Source of the DNA: Variovorax sp. J22G73
GTDB lineage: Bacteria; Pseudomonadota; Gammaproteobacteria; Burkholderiales; Burkholderiaceae_C
NCBI RefSeq assembly: GCF_030317035.1
Contig: NZ_JASZYK010000001.1
Coordinates: forward strand, 1,054,001 to 1,118,000
Reading direction: 5' to 3'
Length of the DNA: 64,000 nucleotides
This document shows positions 14,436 through 25,444 of this stretch, in pieces (positions within the stretch are counted from its first letter, which is position 1; each line of letters begins with the position of its first letter). The notes beneath the pieces were generated by a model. The model searched no databases, was not told where the DNA came from, and was given only the letters and a program-made list of their open reading frames with translations. A program made the translations under genes and the position numbers.

Positions 14436-16649
14436 GTGGCCGCAAAAACCCAACTTCGCTCCTCCCACCGCCTCGCTCTCCTGCCTTGCCTGATCGCCTC
14501 CGGGCTCGGTCTCGCGGCGCCCGCATGGGCCCAGCGCGTGGCGGCGCTCAATGAAGTGGTGGTGAGCGGCTCGCGCTCGGAGCAGGCGCGCGACGACCTG
14601 CCGGTGAGCACCGAGGTCATCGGCCGCGACGACATCGAGTCCAAGCAGATCACCGACATCCGCGATGCCGTGCGCGATCTGCCCAACGTGTCGGTCAAGC
14701 GCGCGCCGGCGCGTTTCGGCCTGGCGCAGGGCAGCACGGGCCGCGACGGCAACGCGGGCTTCAACATCCGCGGCCTCGACGGCAACCGCGTGCTGATGCT
14801 GACCGACGGCATCCGCACGCCGCGCAGCTATGTGTTCAGCGCCAACGCGTTCGGGCGCGACTACTTCGACATCGGCCTGCTCGAGCGCATCGAGATCATC
14901 AAGGGCCCGGCGTCCGCGCTCTACGGCTCCGACGGCCTCGCGGGGCTGGTGAACTTCATCACGCGCGACCCGGCGTCTTACCTGAAGGACGGCAAGACCT
15001 TCGGCGGCAGCGCCAACATCGGCTACAGCGGCGACGACAACGGCACGCACGGCGGCGTCACGCTCGCGGGCAAGGCCAACGACACGCTGCAGTGGCTCAT
15101 CTCGGCCAACATCGGCCGCTCCAGCGCGCTGGAAAACATGGGCACCAACAACGCGGCCAACGTCGACCGCACCACGCCCAACCCGGAGCGCGACCGCAAC
15201 AAGGCGCTGCTGGCCAAGGTCATCCTCACGCCCAATGCCGACCAGCGCCACGGCTTCACCTTCGAGCACGTCGACAAGACCGCCCGCTACGACCTGCTGT
15301 CGGGTGTGTCGAAGCCGCCGTACGCATCGACCTCGGTCATTGGCCTGAACGCCAAGACCGACCTGCAGCGCGACCGCTTCACCTACGACGGTCGCATTCG
15401 CGTGAACTCGGTGGTGGCAGACAGCCTGCTGGCCGTGGCGAGCTACCAGAAGGCGAAGTCGCGCGAGTTCATCTACGAAGACCGCTACACCGCCGCCGAC
15501 CGCACGCGCGACGTGACCTACGACGAGAGCACCTGGCAGCTCGGCCTGCAGGCCGACAAGACGGTGCACATGGGGAGCTGGGCGCAGAAGATCACCTACG
15601 GCCTCGACTACACCCGCACCAGCGTCGAGAACCTGCAGGCCGGCCTGGTACCGCCGGCCGGCGAGAGTTATCCGCTCAAGCGCTTCCCCGACACGCGCGA
15701 GACCTCGTATGCCTTCTACCTGCAGGACGAGTTCATCCACGACCGCTGGAGCATCACGCCCGGCATTCGCTTCGACCGCTTCTCGCTCGACGCGAAGCAG
15801 GCAGGCTTCGGCGCGCAGGCGGTGTCGCTCTCGGGCTCGGCCGTGTCGCCCAAGCTCGGCGTGCTGTTCCGCGCCACGCCGCAATGGAGCCTCTACGGCA
15901 ACTACGCCTCGGGCTTCAAGGCGCCCAACGCGTTCCAGGTCAACAACTTCTTCGAGAACGTGATCTCGGGCTACAAGACCATTCCCAACCCGAACCTGAA
16001 GCCCGAGAAGAGCCAGAACATCGAGATCGGCACGCGCGGGCGCGTCGGCGTGCTGAGCTACGACGTGGCCGCGTTCACGGGCGACTACAAGGACCTGATC
16101 GAGAACGACCGCCAGGTCGGCGGCGTGTTCGGCTCGCGCACCAATCCGGCGACCTTCCAGTCGGTGAACATCGGGCGCGCGCGCATCAGCGGCTTCGAGT
16201 TCAAGGGCGAGCTGGACTTCACCGACAACGGCAACGGCTTCTCCGTGCCCTTTGCCTACGGACAAACGCGCGGGCGCGACCGCACCAACAACCGCCCGCT
16301 CAATTCCATCGACCCGAGCAAAGCGGCCGTCGGCATCAAGTACCAGGCGCCGGTGTGGAGCGTGCGGCTGGACGCGGTGAACCACGCGCGCAAGAAGTGG
16401 TCGGACATCGACGCCAGCGAGGTCACGACCGGCACGCAGTTCCGCACGCCCGCGGCCACCACCTTCGACATCAGCGCACAGTGGCGCATCCGCAAGGACC
16501 TGCGGCTGAACGCGTCGGTCACCAACCTCACGAACAAGCGCTACTGGATGTGGAGCGACGTGCGCGGCCTGGCCTCGACCTCGACCACGCGCGACGCCTA
16601 CACGCAGCCGGGCCGCAGCTTCAACGTATCGCTGGTGGCCGACTTCTGA
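14436..16649 (+). CDS. hmuR: TonB-dependent hemin/hemoglobin-type outer-membrane receptor
   Basis: A 737-residue outer-membrane receptor. Signal peptide to about residue 33 (LLPCLIASGLGLAAPAWAQ), plug domain with the TonB-box-like LNEVVVSG and NIRGLDGNRVLMLTDGIR, then a 22-strand barrel ending in a terminal Phe (SLVADF). The heme-receptor FRAP/NPNL box is present as GFKAPNAFQV and IPNPNLKPE. It imports heme into the periplasm using TonB-ExbBD. It heads the hmuSTUV cluster. The GTG start is the only in-frame initiator before the signal peptide, yet it has no Shine-Dalgarno sequence and directly abuts a terminator-like hairpin. Confidence 0.93.
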   Translation: MAAKTQLRSSHRLALLPCLIASGLGLAAPAWAQRVAALNEVVVSGSRSEQARDDLPVSTEVIGRDDIESKQITDIRDAVRDLPNVSVKRAPARFGLAQGSTGRDGNAGFNIRGLDGNRVLMLTDGIRTPRSYVFSANAFGRDYFDIGLLERIEIIKGPASALYGSDGLAGLVNFITRDPASYLKDGKTFGGSANIGYSGDDNGTHGGVTLAGKANDTLQWLISANIGRSSALENMGTNNAANVDRTTPNPERDRNKALLAKVILTPNADQRHGFTFEHVDKTARYDLLSGVSKPPYASTSVIGLNAKTDLQRDRFTYDGRIRVNSVVADSLLAVASYQKAKSREFIYEDRYTAADRTRDVTYDESTWQLGLQADKTVHMGSWAQKITYGLDYTRTSVENLQAGLVPPAGESYPLKRFPDTRETSYAFYLQDEFIHDRWSITPGIRFDRFSLDAKQAGFGAQAVSLSGSAVSPKLGVLFRATPQWSLYGNYASGFKAPNAFQVNNFFENVISGYKTIPNPNLKPEKSQNIEIGTRGRVGVLSYDVAAFTGDYKDLIENDRQVGGVFGSRTNPATFQSVNIGRARISGFEFKGELDFTDNGNGFSVPFAYGQTRGRDRTNNRPLNSIDPSKAAVGIKYQAPVWSVRLDAVNHARKKWSDIDASEVTTGTQFRTPAATTFDISAQWRIRKDLRLNASVTNLTNKRYWMWSDVRGLASTSTTRDAYTQPGRSFNVSLVADF

Positions 16650-16688
16650 TTGCCATCGATCGCATTGCACACGACAAAGGAAAACCCG

Positions 16689-17825
16689 ATGAACGCCGAC
16701 CGAGATCAAGACCAGCAAGGCCACCAGGACCAGCGAGAGCGCTTTGCCGCCTTGCGCGCCAAGGGCATGCGCCACAAGGACGCCGCCGCGGCCATGGGCC
16801 TGTCAGAAGGCGCGGCCGTGGCCGCGCACACCGGCACGCACGACAAGGCGCTGCGCGCCACGCGGCTGCGCGGCCCGTGGGTCGAGCTGCTGCAGGCGCT
16901 GGAGCTGTGCGGCCCCGTGCTCGCGCTCACGCGCAACGAGACCACGGTGCACGAGAAGACCGGGGTTTATGAAAAGGTGTCGGGAAGCGAAGCCATGGGG
17001 CTCGCGCTGGGCGAGGCCATCGACCTGCGGCTGTTCTTCAGCCGCTGGCATGCGGGCTTCGCGGTGAGCGAGGCGGCGGCCAACCCCGGCGTTGCGCCGT
17101 CGCTGAGCCTGCAGTTCTTCAACCCGCAGGGCGTGGCGGTGCACAAGATCTTCGTGCGCGACGCGACCGACCGCGATGCGTTCCAGTCGATGATCGACAC
17201 CTACACCGCGCCCGATGCACCCAATGCGCCCGTGGTGTTCGTGCCCGCCGAAGACAATGCCGCGCCGCGCGACGACAGCGCCATCGACCGCGCGGCCCTG
17301 GCCGAGGCCTGGCGCGGCATGAAGGACACGCACGAGTTCTTCGGCCTGCTCAACAAGTTCGGCGTGGAGCGCCAGCAGAGCTTTCGGCTGACCGAAGGCG
17401 AGTTCACGCAGCGCGCCGCGCTCGGTGCCATCGGCGGCCTGCTGAACGAAGCCGCGTTCGACGGCACGCCCATCATGGTGTTCGTCGGCAGCCCGGGCTG
17501 CATCCAGATCCACTCCGGCCCGGTGGTCCGCATCGAGCCGATGGAAATGAAGGGCCACGGCGAAGGCGCCGCGCCCATGCGCTGGCTCAACGTGCTCGAC
17601 CCCGGCTTCAACCTCCACATGCGCGAAGACCGCATCGCCAGCGTATGGATCGTCGAGAAGCCGACCAGCGACGGCATCGTCACCTCGGTCGAGGCCTTCG
17701 ACCAGGCCGGCGAGCTGATGGCGATGTTCTTCGGCGCGCGCAAGCCGGGCCACCCCGAGCGCGAGGAGTGGCGGCGCATCGTGCGCGTGCTGCCGCGCCT
17801 GCAACCCACCGCGCAGAAGCCATGA
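16689..17825 (+). CDS. hmuS: Hemin-degrading factor / cytoplasmic heme carrier HmuS
   Basis: A 378-residue HemS/HmuS/ChuX-family protein made of two repeated halves (family usually 340-370). It accepts imported heme in the cytoplasm and carries or degrades it. The N-terminal 25 residues are Gln/Asp-rich and unusual; the family fold starts at RERFAALRAKGMRHKDAAAA. Conserved stretches include LTRNETTVHEKTGVYEK, LSLQFFNPQGVAVHKIF and WRGMKDTHEFFGLLNKFGV. It starts 39 bases after the receptor with AGGA upstream, and its stop overlaps the hmuT ATG. No separate heme oxygenase gene is in the window. Confidence 0.92.
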   Translation: MNADRDQDQQGHQDQRERFAALRAKGMRHKDAAAAMGLSEGAAVAAHTGTHDKALRATRLRGPWVELLQALELCGPVLALTRNETTVHEKTGVYEKVSGSEAMGLALGEAIDLRLFFSRWHAGFAVSEAAANPGVAPSLSLQFFNPQGVAVHKIFVRDATDRDAFQSMIDTYTAPDAPNAPVVFVPAEDNAAPRDDSAIDRAALAEAWRGMKDTHEFFGLLNKFGVERQQSFRLTEGEFTQRAALGAIGGLLNEAAFDGTPIMVFVGSPGCIQIHSGPVVRIEPMEMKGHGEGAAPMRWLNVLDPGFNLHMREDRIASVWIVEKPTSDGIVTSVEAFDQAGELMAMFFGARKPGHPEREEWRRIVRVLPRLQPTAQKP

Positions 17826-18727
17826 GCGCCGCGATGGACATCCACACCCGCCTCGCGCAGCGCCGCGACGTGCTGCGCCTGCTGGGCCTTCTGAGCGCTT
17901 CGTCGCTCGGTGCCGCCGCGCTGCCGCTGTTCGCGCAGGAGCCGAAGCTGCCGAAGCTGGTGACCGTGAGCGGCGCCATCACCGAGGTCGTGTACCTGCT
18001 GGGCGCCGAAGGGCAGCTCGTGGGCACCGACACCACCAGCCTGTACCCGGCCGCCGCGCGCGCCACGCCCAAGGTGGGCTACATGCGCCAGCTGTCGGCC
18101 GAGGGCCTGCTGTCGCTGAAGCCCGACGCCATCATCGCCACCAACGAGTCGGGCCCGTCGGTGGTGCTCGACCAGGTGCGCAGCGCGGGCGTGAAGGTCG
18201 AGATCATCGAAGCCGACCACAGCTGGGCCGAGGTGCAGCGCAAGGTGCAGGCCGTGGGCCGCGCCGCCGCCCGCGAGGCCCAGGCGCGCGCGCTGCAGGC
18301 CCGGCTCGATGCCGAGTGGGGCCAGGTGCAGCAGCGGGTGGCCGCCTTCAAGGGCCGGAAGCCGCGCGTGCTGTTCGTGCTGTCGCACAGCGCCAGTCCG
18401 CAGGTGTCGGGCGAGAAGACCGCCGCGCATTCGGTGATCGGCTTTGCCGGCGGCGTGAACGCGCTCGGCGGCTTCCAGGGCTACCGCCCGATGACGGCCG
18501 AGGCCATGGCCAGCGCCGCGCCCGACGTCATCCTCACGAGCACGCAGAGCATCGAAGCGCACGGCGGCGTCGACAAGTTCTGGCAGCGGCCCGAACTGGC
18601 GCTCACGCCAGCCTTCAAAAAGCGCAGCCTGATCACGCAGGACGCCTTGCTGCTGCTGGGCTTCGGCCCGCGCACGCCGGCATCGATTGCCGACCTGCAC
18701 GAGAAATTTGTGGCAGCCGTGGCATGA
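17822..18727 (+). CDS. hmuT: Hemin ABC transporter, periplasmic binding protein HmuT
   Basis: A 301-residue cluster A-III binding protein. The N-terminus has a twin-arginine-like stretch (QRRDVLRLLGLLSASSLGAA) ending in a cleavage site before QEPKLPKLV, so export may be through Tat or Sec. The HmuT pattern SLYPAAARATPKVGYMRQLS contains the Tyr expected to coordinate heme. It hands heme to HmuUV. It overlaps both neighbours by ATGA, indicating translational coupling. A second Met (MDIHTRL) four codons later is an alternative start. Confidence 0.93.
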   Translation: MSAAMDIHTRLAQRRDVLRLLGLLSASSLGAAALPLFAQEPKLPKLVTVSGAITEVVYLLGAEGQLVGTDTTSLYPAAARATPKVGYMRQLSAEGLLSLKPDAIIATNESGPSVVLDQVRSAGVKVEIIEADHSWAEVQRKVQAVGRAAAREAQARALQARLDAEWGQVQQRVAAFKGRKPRVLFVLSHSASPQVSGEKTAAHSVIGFAGGVNALGGFQGYRPMTAEAMASAAPDVILTSTQSIEAHGGVDKFWQRPELALTPAFKKRSLITQDALLLLGFGPRTPASIADLHEKFVAAVA

Positions 18728-19758
18728 GCCAGCGGTTTTCCGCACGGGCCGTGCTGGGCGGCAGCGCGCTGCTGCTCGCCGCGGCGCTGGTGCTGGGCGC
18801 GGTGTCGGGCGCCTACGCCATCAGCCTGCCGCAGCTCTGGAACGTGCTGGCGACGCTGGGGCACGGTGCCGACAAGTCGCCCGAGCACCTGGTGTTCCTC
18901 AACATCCGCCTGCCGCGGCTGTTGCTGGGCGTGGCGGCGGGCGCGGGGCTGGGCATGGCGGGCACGCTGATGCAGGGGCTCTTTCGCAACCCGCTGGCCG
19001 ATCCGGGGCTGGTGGGCATCAGCAGCGGCGCCGCGCTGGCGGCGGGCGTGACGATCATCCTGGGCGCGTCGCTCTGGCCATCGCTGCCGCGCACGCTGGG
19101 CAGCTGGACGCTGGTGCTCATGGCTTTCGGCGGCGGGCTCTCGGTGACCTTGCTGATCTACGGCCTGTCGCGCAGCGAGGGCGGCACGCGCATGGCGCTG
19201 ATGCTGCTGGCGGGCATCGCGGTCAACGCGCTGGCGGGCGCGGGGCTCGGCTTTCTCAGCGTGATGGCGACCGACGAGCAACTGCGCAGCCTGCAGTTCT
19301 GGCTGCTGGGAAGCCTGGGCGGCGCGCGCTGGAGCGCCGTGCTGCTGGTGGCCGCGGCGGTGCTGCTGGCCTGCATTGCAGCGCGCTCGCTGGCCGCGCC
19401 GCTGAACGCCATCGCGCTGGGCGAGGCGCAGGCGGCATTGCTGGGCGTGGACGTCGAGCGCGTCAAGCGGCGCGCCATCGTCGTCACGGCGGTGGCCGTG
19501 GGAGCGGTGACGGCGACGACCGGGATCATCGGCTTCATCGGGCTCATCGCGCCGCACTGGGTGCGCATGGTGGCCGGGCCCGACCATCGCGTGGTGCTGC
19601 CGGCCTCGGCCCTGCTGGGCGCGGTGCTGGTGCTGGTGGCCGACACGGTGGCACGCACGGCGATGGCGCCGGCCGAGTTGCCGCTGGGCGTGCTCACCGC
19701 GTTCATCGGCGTGCCGGTGTTCCTGTGGATGCTGCGGCGGTTCAAGGGACGCATATGA
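18724..19758 (+). CDS. hmuU: Hemin ABC transporter permease HmuU
   Basis: A 344-residue FecCD-family permease with nine to ten hydrophobic helices along its length. Family motifs: LPRLLLGVAAGAGLGMAGTLMQGLFRNPLADPG in pieces near residue 60-90, GLLIAPHWVRM-like GFIGLIAPHWVRMVAGPDH (coupling region to the ATPase), and ELPLGVLTAFIGVPVFLWML near the C-terminus. It forms the inner-membrane channel of the hemin importer as a homodimer. The start at 18724 gives ATGA overlap with hmuT; the last codons overlap the hmuV start likewise. Confidence 0.93.
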   Translation: MSQRFSARAVLGGSALLLAAALVLGAVSGAYAISLPQLWNVLATLGHGADKSPEHLVFLNIRLPRLLLGVAAGAGLGMAGTLMQGLFRNPLADPGLVGISSGAALAAGVTIILGASLWPSLPRTLGSWTLVLMAFGGGLSVTLLIYGLSRSEGGTRMALMLLAGIAVNALAGAGLGFLSVMATDEQLRSLQFWLLGSLGGARWSAVLLVAAAVLLACIAARSLAAPLNAIALGEAQAALLGVDVERVKRRAIVVTAVAVGAVTATTGIIGFIGLIAPHWVRMVAGPDHRVVLPASALLGAVLVLVADTVARTAMAPAELPLGVLTAFIGVPVFLWMLRRFKGRI

Positions 19759-20555
19759 GCAAGCCGATCGATCCGATGGCGCTCGCCTGCGCCGATGTCG
19801 AGGTCCGCATCGGGGACAAGACGCTGCTGGCCAACGCTTCCGTGCAGCTGGCGGCTGGACGGGTAACGGCCATCCTCGGGCCGAACGGCGCGGGCAAGTC
19901 GACGCTGCTGTCGGTGCTGGCCGGCCAGCGCGTGCTGACGCAGGGAAGGGTGACGCTCGATGGTCGCCCGCTCGAGGCGCACGGCATGCCGGCGCTGGCG
20001 CTGCGCCGCGCGCTGATGCCGCAGGAGAGCGCGGTCGCCTTCGACTTCACGGCACAGGAGATCGTGGCGCTGGGCCGCTATCCGCACCGGCGCGCGCCCG
20101 GGCGCGACGAGGATGCGATCGTGGAGGAGGCCATGTCGCTGACCGACGTGTCGGCGCTGGCGCCGCGCATCCTCAATACGCTGTCGGGCGGCGAAAAGGC
20201 GCGGGCCCACATGGCGCGCGCGCTGGCCCAGCTGTGGCATCCGCGGCCCGATGGGGCCAGCCGCTGGCTGCTGCTGGACGAACCCACCGCGGCACTCGAC
20301 CTGGCGCACCAGCACTCGGCGATGCGCCTGCTGCGCGCCTGGGCCGAGCGCGGCGTGGGCGTGGTGGCGGTGCTGCACGACCTGAACCTGGCGCGGCGCT
20401 ATGCCGACGAGGTGGTGGTGCTGGGTGGCAATGCCGGGCTGGTGCAGGGGCCGGCGGCCGAGGTGCTCGAGCCGGCGCTGATCGAGGCGGTCTGGCGCAC
20501 GCCGTGCCAGCCGGTGACCAGCGCGGACGGCACCGTGCAATATCTCTTCGGGTGA
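19755..20555 (+). CDS. hmuV: Hemin ABC transporter ATP-binding protein HmuV
   Basis: A 266-residue ABC ATPase. Walker A GPNGAGKST near residue 38, Q-loop at LMPQESA, signature LSGGEKARAHMARALA, Walker B WLLLDEPTAALD and the switch His in VLHDLNLA are all intact. The PHRRAPG segment after the Q-loop is typical of HmuV. It powers HmuU. Last gene of the Fur-controlled hmuRSTUV unit, convergent with ppsR. Confidence 0.94.
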   Translation: MSKPIDPMALACADVEVRIGDKTLLANASVQLAAGRVTAILGPNGAGKSTLLSVLAGQRVLTQGRVTLDGRPLEAHGMPALALRRALMPQESAVAFDFTAQEIVALGRYPHRRAPGRDEDAIVEEAMSLTDVSALAPRILNTLSGGEKARAHMARALAQLWHPRPDGASRWLLLDEPTAALDLAHQHSAMRLLRAWAERGVGVVAVLHDLNLARRYADEVVVLGGNAGLVQGPAAEVLEPALIEAVWRTPCQPVTSADGTVQYLFG

Positions 20556-20573
20556 CCCCGTGATCTTGCGGCT

Positions 20574-20590
20574 GCTATCTAAAAGATAGC
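20574..20590. repeat. Short hairpin element between convergent hmuV and ppsR
   Basis: A perfect palindrome GCTATCT-AAA-AGATAGC. It has no T-run of its own. Hairpins with GCTAT/ATAGC arms are scattered between genes in Comamonadaceae in my recollection, so it may be a dispersed element or a weak terminator. Confidence 0.5.
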
Positions 20591-20594
20591 GACT

Positions 20595-21416
20595 TCAGTA
20601 GTTCAGCCGCTCGGGCCGCAGCTCCTGCAGGATCGTCGTCGCGATTTCCTCGATCGACTTGGTGGTGGTCGACAGCCAGCGGATACCGGCGCGGCGCATC
20701 ATCGCCTCGGCCTCGCTCACCTCGTGGCGGCAGTTTTCGAGACTGGCGTAGCGGGAGTTCGGACGGCGCTCGTTGCGGATCTCGCTCAGCCGCTCGGGCT
20801 GGATGGTCAGCCCGAAGATCTTCTTGCGGTGCGGCGTGAGGGCCGGCGGCAGCTGGCGGCGATCGAAGTCTTCCGGAATCAGCGGGTAGTTGGCCGCCTT
20901 CAGGCCATGCTGCATGGCCAGGTAGAGCGAGGTCGGCGTCTTGCCGCTGCGGCTCACGCCCACCAGGATGACGTCGGCGCCCTCGAGGTCGCGGTTGCTC
21001 TGGCCGTCGTCGTGCTGCAGGCTGAAGTCGATGGCGGCGATGCGGTCGTTGTATTCCTTGCTCTTGCTCACGTCGCTGAAGCGGCCGATGCGGTGGTTCG
21101 ACTTCATGGCCAGCTCGATTTCCAGCGGCCGCACGAAGGTGCCGAACATGTCCAGCAGCATGCCCTTGCAGCCGGTCTCTATCACTTCCAGCACGTCCAT
21201 GTTGGCCAGGGTGGTGAAGACGATGGGCCGCACGCCCTCGAGCTCGGCCGTGTGGTTGATGTGCCGCACCGCCTGGTGGGCCTTGTCGACCGTGTCGGTG
21301 AAGGGCAGGCGCACGTGGCGGGGTTTCATCTCGAACTGGGCGAGAACGGCATTGCCGAAGGTCTCGGCCGTGATGCCGGTGCCGTCGGAAATGAAGAAAA
21401 CAGTGCGTGTATGCAT
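20595..21416 (-). CDS. ppsR: Phosphoenolpyruvate synthase regulatory protein (PSRP kinase/phosphorylase)
   Basis: A 273-residue DUF299 protein that switches PEP synthase off by ADP-dependent phosphorylation of a Thr next to the catalytic His, and on again by phosphorolysis. The N-terminal [22 protein letters not shown] and the P-loop [16 protein letters not shown] (about residue 150) are family hallmarks. It is divergent from its target ppsA with a 193-base shared upstream region. The ATG at 21416 is chosen as it opens exactly on the family N-terminus; a longer upstream frame runs through the intergenic region. Confidence 0.94.
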   Translation of the reverse strand: MHTRTVFFISDGTGITAETFGNAVLAQFEMKPRHVRLPFTDTVDKAHQAVRHINHTAELEGVRPIVFTTLANMDVLEVIETGCKGMLLDMFGTFVRPLEIELAMKSNHRIGRFSDVSKSKEYNDRIAAIDFSLQHDDGQSNRDLEGADVILVGVSRSGKTPTSLYLAMQHGLKAANYPLIPEDFDRRQLPPALTPHRKKIFGLTIQPERLSEIRNERRPNSRYASLENCRHEVSEAEAMMRRAGIRWLSTTTKSIEEIATTILQELRPERLNY

Positions 21417-21609
21417 GGTGTTGCTCTTGCGGCCTTGTCCTGCGGCGCGCGCGACCTTGCCACGCCTACAATCCGGGCCATTATCGGGAATCCGCTTTCC
21501 CGACCCCCTCATTTCTTTCCATGCACACCGCGCCCGCACCCAAAGCAACGACAACGATCGTGCCGCGCCGTCTGCATGCGGCACCGGTTTCAACTTCTGG
21601 AGCTTCCCC

Positions 21610-24003
<2,394 letters not shown>

Positions 24004-24022
24004 CCTCCGGCGCATTGCGGAT

Positions 24023-24050
24023 TGCGGAAATCCCCATCGGGGGATTCCCG
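24023..24050 (+). other. Hairpin downstream of ppsA
   Basis: GCGGAAATCCCC and GGGGATTCCCGC arms around a four-base loop lie 20 bases after the ppsA stop. No T-run follows directly (GTTTTATTG comes 10 bases later), so it may be a processing or weak terminator hairpin. The rest of the 24004-24136 gap should hold the promoter of the next gene, which I cannot place with confidence. Confidence 0.45.
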
Positions 24051-24136
24051 CGTCTTGCGCGTTTTATTGAAACAAAATGCGTAATTGATGCCAGACTGAT
24101 GAGATTCACGGGCGTATCCCGGAAGGGGAAGACACC

Positions 24137-24616
24137 ATGATTCTTGTCAAGACGGAGACGGGCCAGCGGGCCTTGAAGGACCGATCGGTCCCGCTGTCGC
24201 CGCGCCAGCGTTCGGCATTCATTCTTTTCGACGGCAAGCGCTCGGTAGACGACGTGCTGGCCGCAGGCATGGGCATCGCGCGCGAGGATATCGACCAGAT
24301 GGTCGAGCTCGGGGTGCTGGCGCCTGCGGGCGGTACGCATTCGGCGGTGCCTGTATCTGCGGGCTCCGAGCTGGTCCCGCCTTCGACGGGTGCCGCGGCA
24401 AGCATCGGCTCCGGACGCAGCAAGCAGCAGCGCTACAAGGACGCCTATCCCATCGCCACTCAGCTCACCGGCAGCCTCGGACTGATGGGTTTCAGGCTCA
24501 ACCTGCAGGTGGAGGGCACCGCCAGCTACGAAGACCTGGTCGCGCTGGCGCCCAAGATCCGTGCGGCGGTCGGCCCCGAGAAGGCCGCGGCGCTCGACAA
24601 GGCCCTGAACGACTGA
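24137..24616 (+). CDS. Conserved-looking protein of unknown function
   Basis: A 159-residue soluble protein I do not recognise. The N-terminal half (residues 1-55, [20 protein letters not shown] ... [20 protein letters not shown]) looks like a small winged-helix-type module. A Ser/Gly/Ala-rich linker of about 30 residues follows. The C-terminal half ([19 protein letters not shown], then [20 protein letters not shown]) is alpha-helical with a conserved feel. No signal peptide or membrane segment. GGGGAAG precedes the ATG. It sits alone between ppsA and the ribosomal operon. A regulatory or adaptor role is possible but unsupported. Confidence 0.75.
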   Translation: MILVKTETGQRALKDRSVPLSPRQRSAFILFDGKRSVDDVLAAGMGIAREDIDQMVELGVLAPAGGTHSAVPVSAGSELVPPSTGAAASIGSGRSKQQRYKDAYPIATQLTGSLGLMGFRLNLQVEGTASYEDLVALAPKIRAAVGPEKAAALDKALND

Positions 24617-24621
24617 GCCGC

Positions 24622-24651
24622 TTGCCGGCCTGCGAATTACAGGGCTATAAT
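24622..24651 (+). promoter_or_regulatory. Promoter of the rpsF operon
   Basis: TTGCCG (24622-24627), an 18-base spacer, and a consensus TATAAT (24646-24651), starting five bases after the preceding gene's stop codon. Confidence 0.7.
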
Positions 24652-24666
24652 CGCCGGCTTTGCCTT

Positions 24667-24701
24667 GCCACACTGCGCCAGACGCTGCAGGTGGCTTTTT
24701 T
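24667..24701 (+). terminator. Terminator-like hairpin in the rpsF leader (candidate attenuator)
   Basis: GCCAC (24667-24671) pairs with GTGGC (24691-24695). Further pairing of CTGCG with CGC-GCAG lies inside, and six T follow (24696-24701). It is downstream of the rpsF promoter and 32 bases before the rpsF ATG, so it would interrupt the operon's own transcript. In many bacteria the rpsF leader binds the S6:S18 complex for autoregulation; whether this hairpin serves that is not shown. Confidence 0.55.
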
Positions 24702-24732
24702 CTCTTCTTCGGAAGAATCCACAAGGAGTGCC

Positions 24733-25107
24733 ATGCGTCACTACGAAATCATTTTGCTGATCCACCCGGATCAGAGCGAACAAGTTCCGGCCATGCTGGA
24801 GCGCTACAAGGGCCTGATCACGGCCGGCGGCGGCAAGATCCACCGCGTTGAAGACTGGGGCCGCCGTCAGCTGGCTTACCAGATCAACAAGCTCAACAAG
24901 GCTCACTACCTGTGCGTCAACATCGAAGCTGAACAAGCCGTGATGGGCGAACTGGAACACGCGTTCAAGTTCAACGACGCCGTGCTGCGCCACCTGACTG
25001 TTCAGAAGAAGAAGGCCGACACCGGTCCTTCGTCGATGATGAAGACGGTCGAGCGCGAAGAAGCCCGCAAGGCTCAGCAGGCCGAATACGCCGCCAACAA
25101 CAACTGA
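24733..25107 (+). CDS. rpsF: 30S ribosomal protein S6
   Basis: A 124-residue S6 protein, opening [21 protein letters not shown] and containing [18 protein letters not shown], both family hallmarks. S6 binds 16S rRNA with S18 in the 30S platform. The C-terminal tail is Glu/Ala/Asn-rich, as usual for this family. AAGGAG lies upstream of the ATG. First gene of rpsF-priB-rpsR-rplI. Confidence 0.97.
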   Translation: MRHYEIILLIHPDQSEQVPAMLERYKGLITAGGGKIHRVEDWGRRQLAYQINKLNKAHYLCVNIEAEQAVMGELEHAFKFNDAVLRHLTVQKKKADTGPSSMMKTVEREEARKAQQAEYAANNN

Positions 25108-25111
25108 TGGT

Positions 25112-25426
25112 GTGAGTGCCGCCGCTGCGGCAACAGGGGTCAATCAGCTTTTGCTGACCGCCTCGGTTGCCGAACTCGGAACCCTGCGATACACGCCAGC
25201 CGGCTTGCCCGCCATCGACCTGAAGCTCGAACACGAGTCGACGCTCCAGGAGGCGGGAAAGCCCAGGCAGGTGAAAGCGGCCCTCAAGGCCGTTGCCTTC
25301 GGCGCCATCGCCGAACGGCTCGCAAGGCAGTCGATGGGAAGTCTCTGGCGTTTTCAGGGATTTCTCGCGACACCGGGCAACGGCAAGCATCCGGTCCTGC
25401 ATGTGCAGGACTTCCAGCAAGATTAA
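25112..25426 (+). CDS. priB: Primosomal replication protein N (PriB)
   Basis: A 104-residue single-OB-fold protein between rpsF and rpsR, the classical priB position in beta- and gammaproteobacteria. PriB binds ssDNA and aids PriA-dependent restart of replication by loading DnaB. Matching features: NQLLLTASVAELGTLRYTPAG at the N-terminus and SLWRFQGFLATPG near the C-terminus. It starts with GTG four bases after the rpsF stop. Confidence 0.92.
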   Translation: MSAAAAATGVNQLLLTASVAELGTLRYTPAGLPAIDLKLEHESTLQEAGKPRQVKAALKAVAFGAIAERLARQSMGSLWRFQGFLATPGNGKHPVLHVQDFQQD

Positions 25427-25444
25427 TTTTTCGAGAGGTCCATC

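Noticed and set aside
14412..16775. A 787-codon open frame antisense to the hemin receptor
   Set aside because: The composition is Arg/Val/Ala-rich without domains, and the plus strand encodes a complete TonB-dependent receptor with signal peptide and FRAP/NPNL box.
20574..20590. Intrinsic terminator of hmuV
   Set aside because: The hairpin is perfect, but with seven base pairs that are AT-rich and no T-run it is not a convincing terminator; listed as a repeat element.
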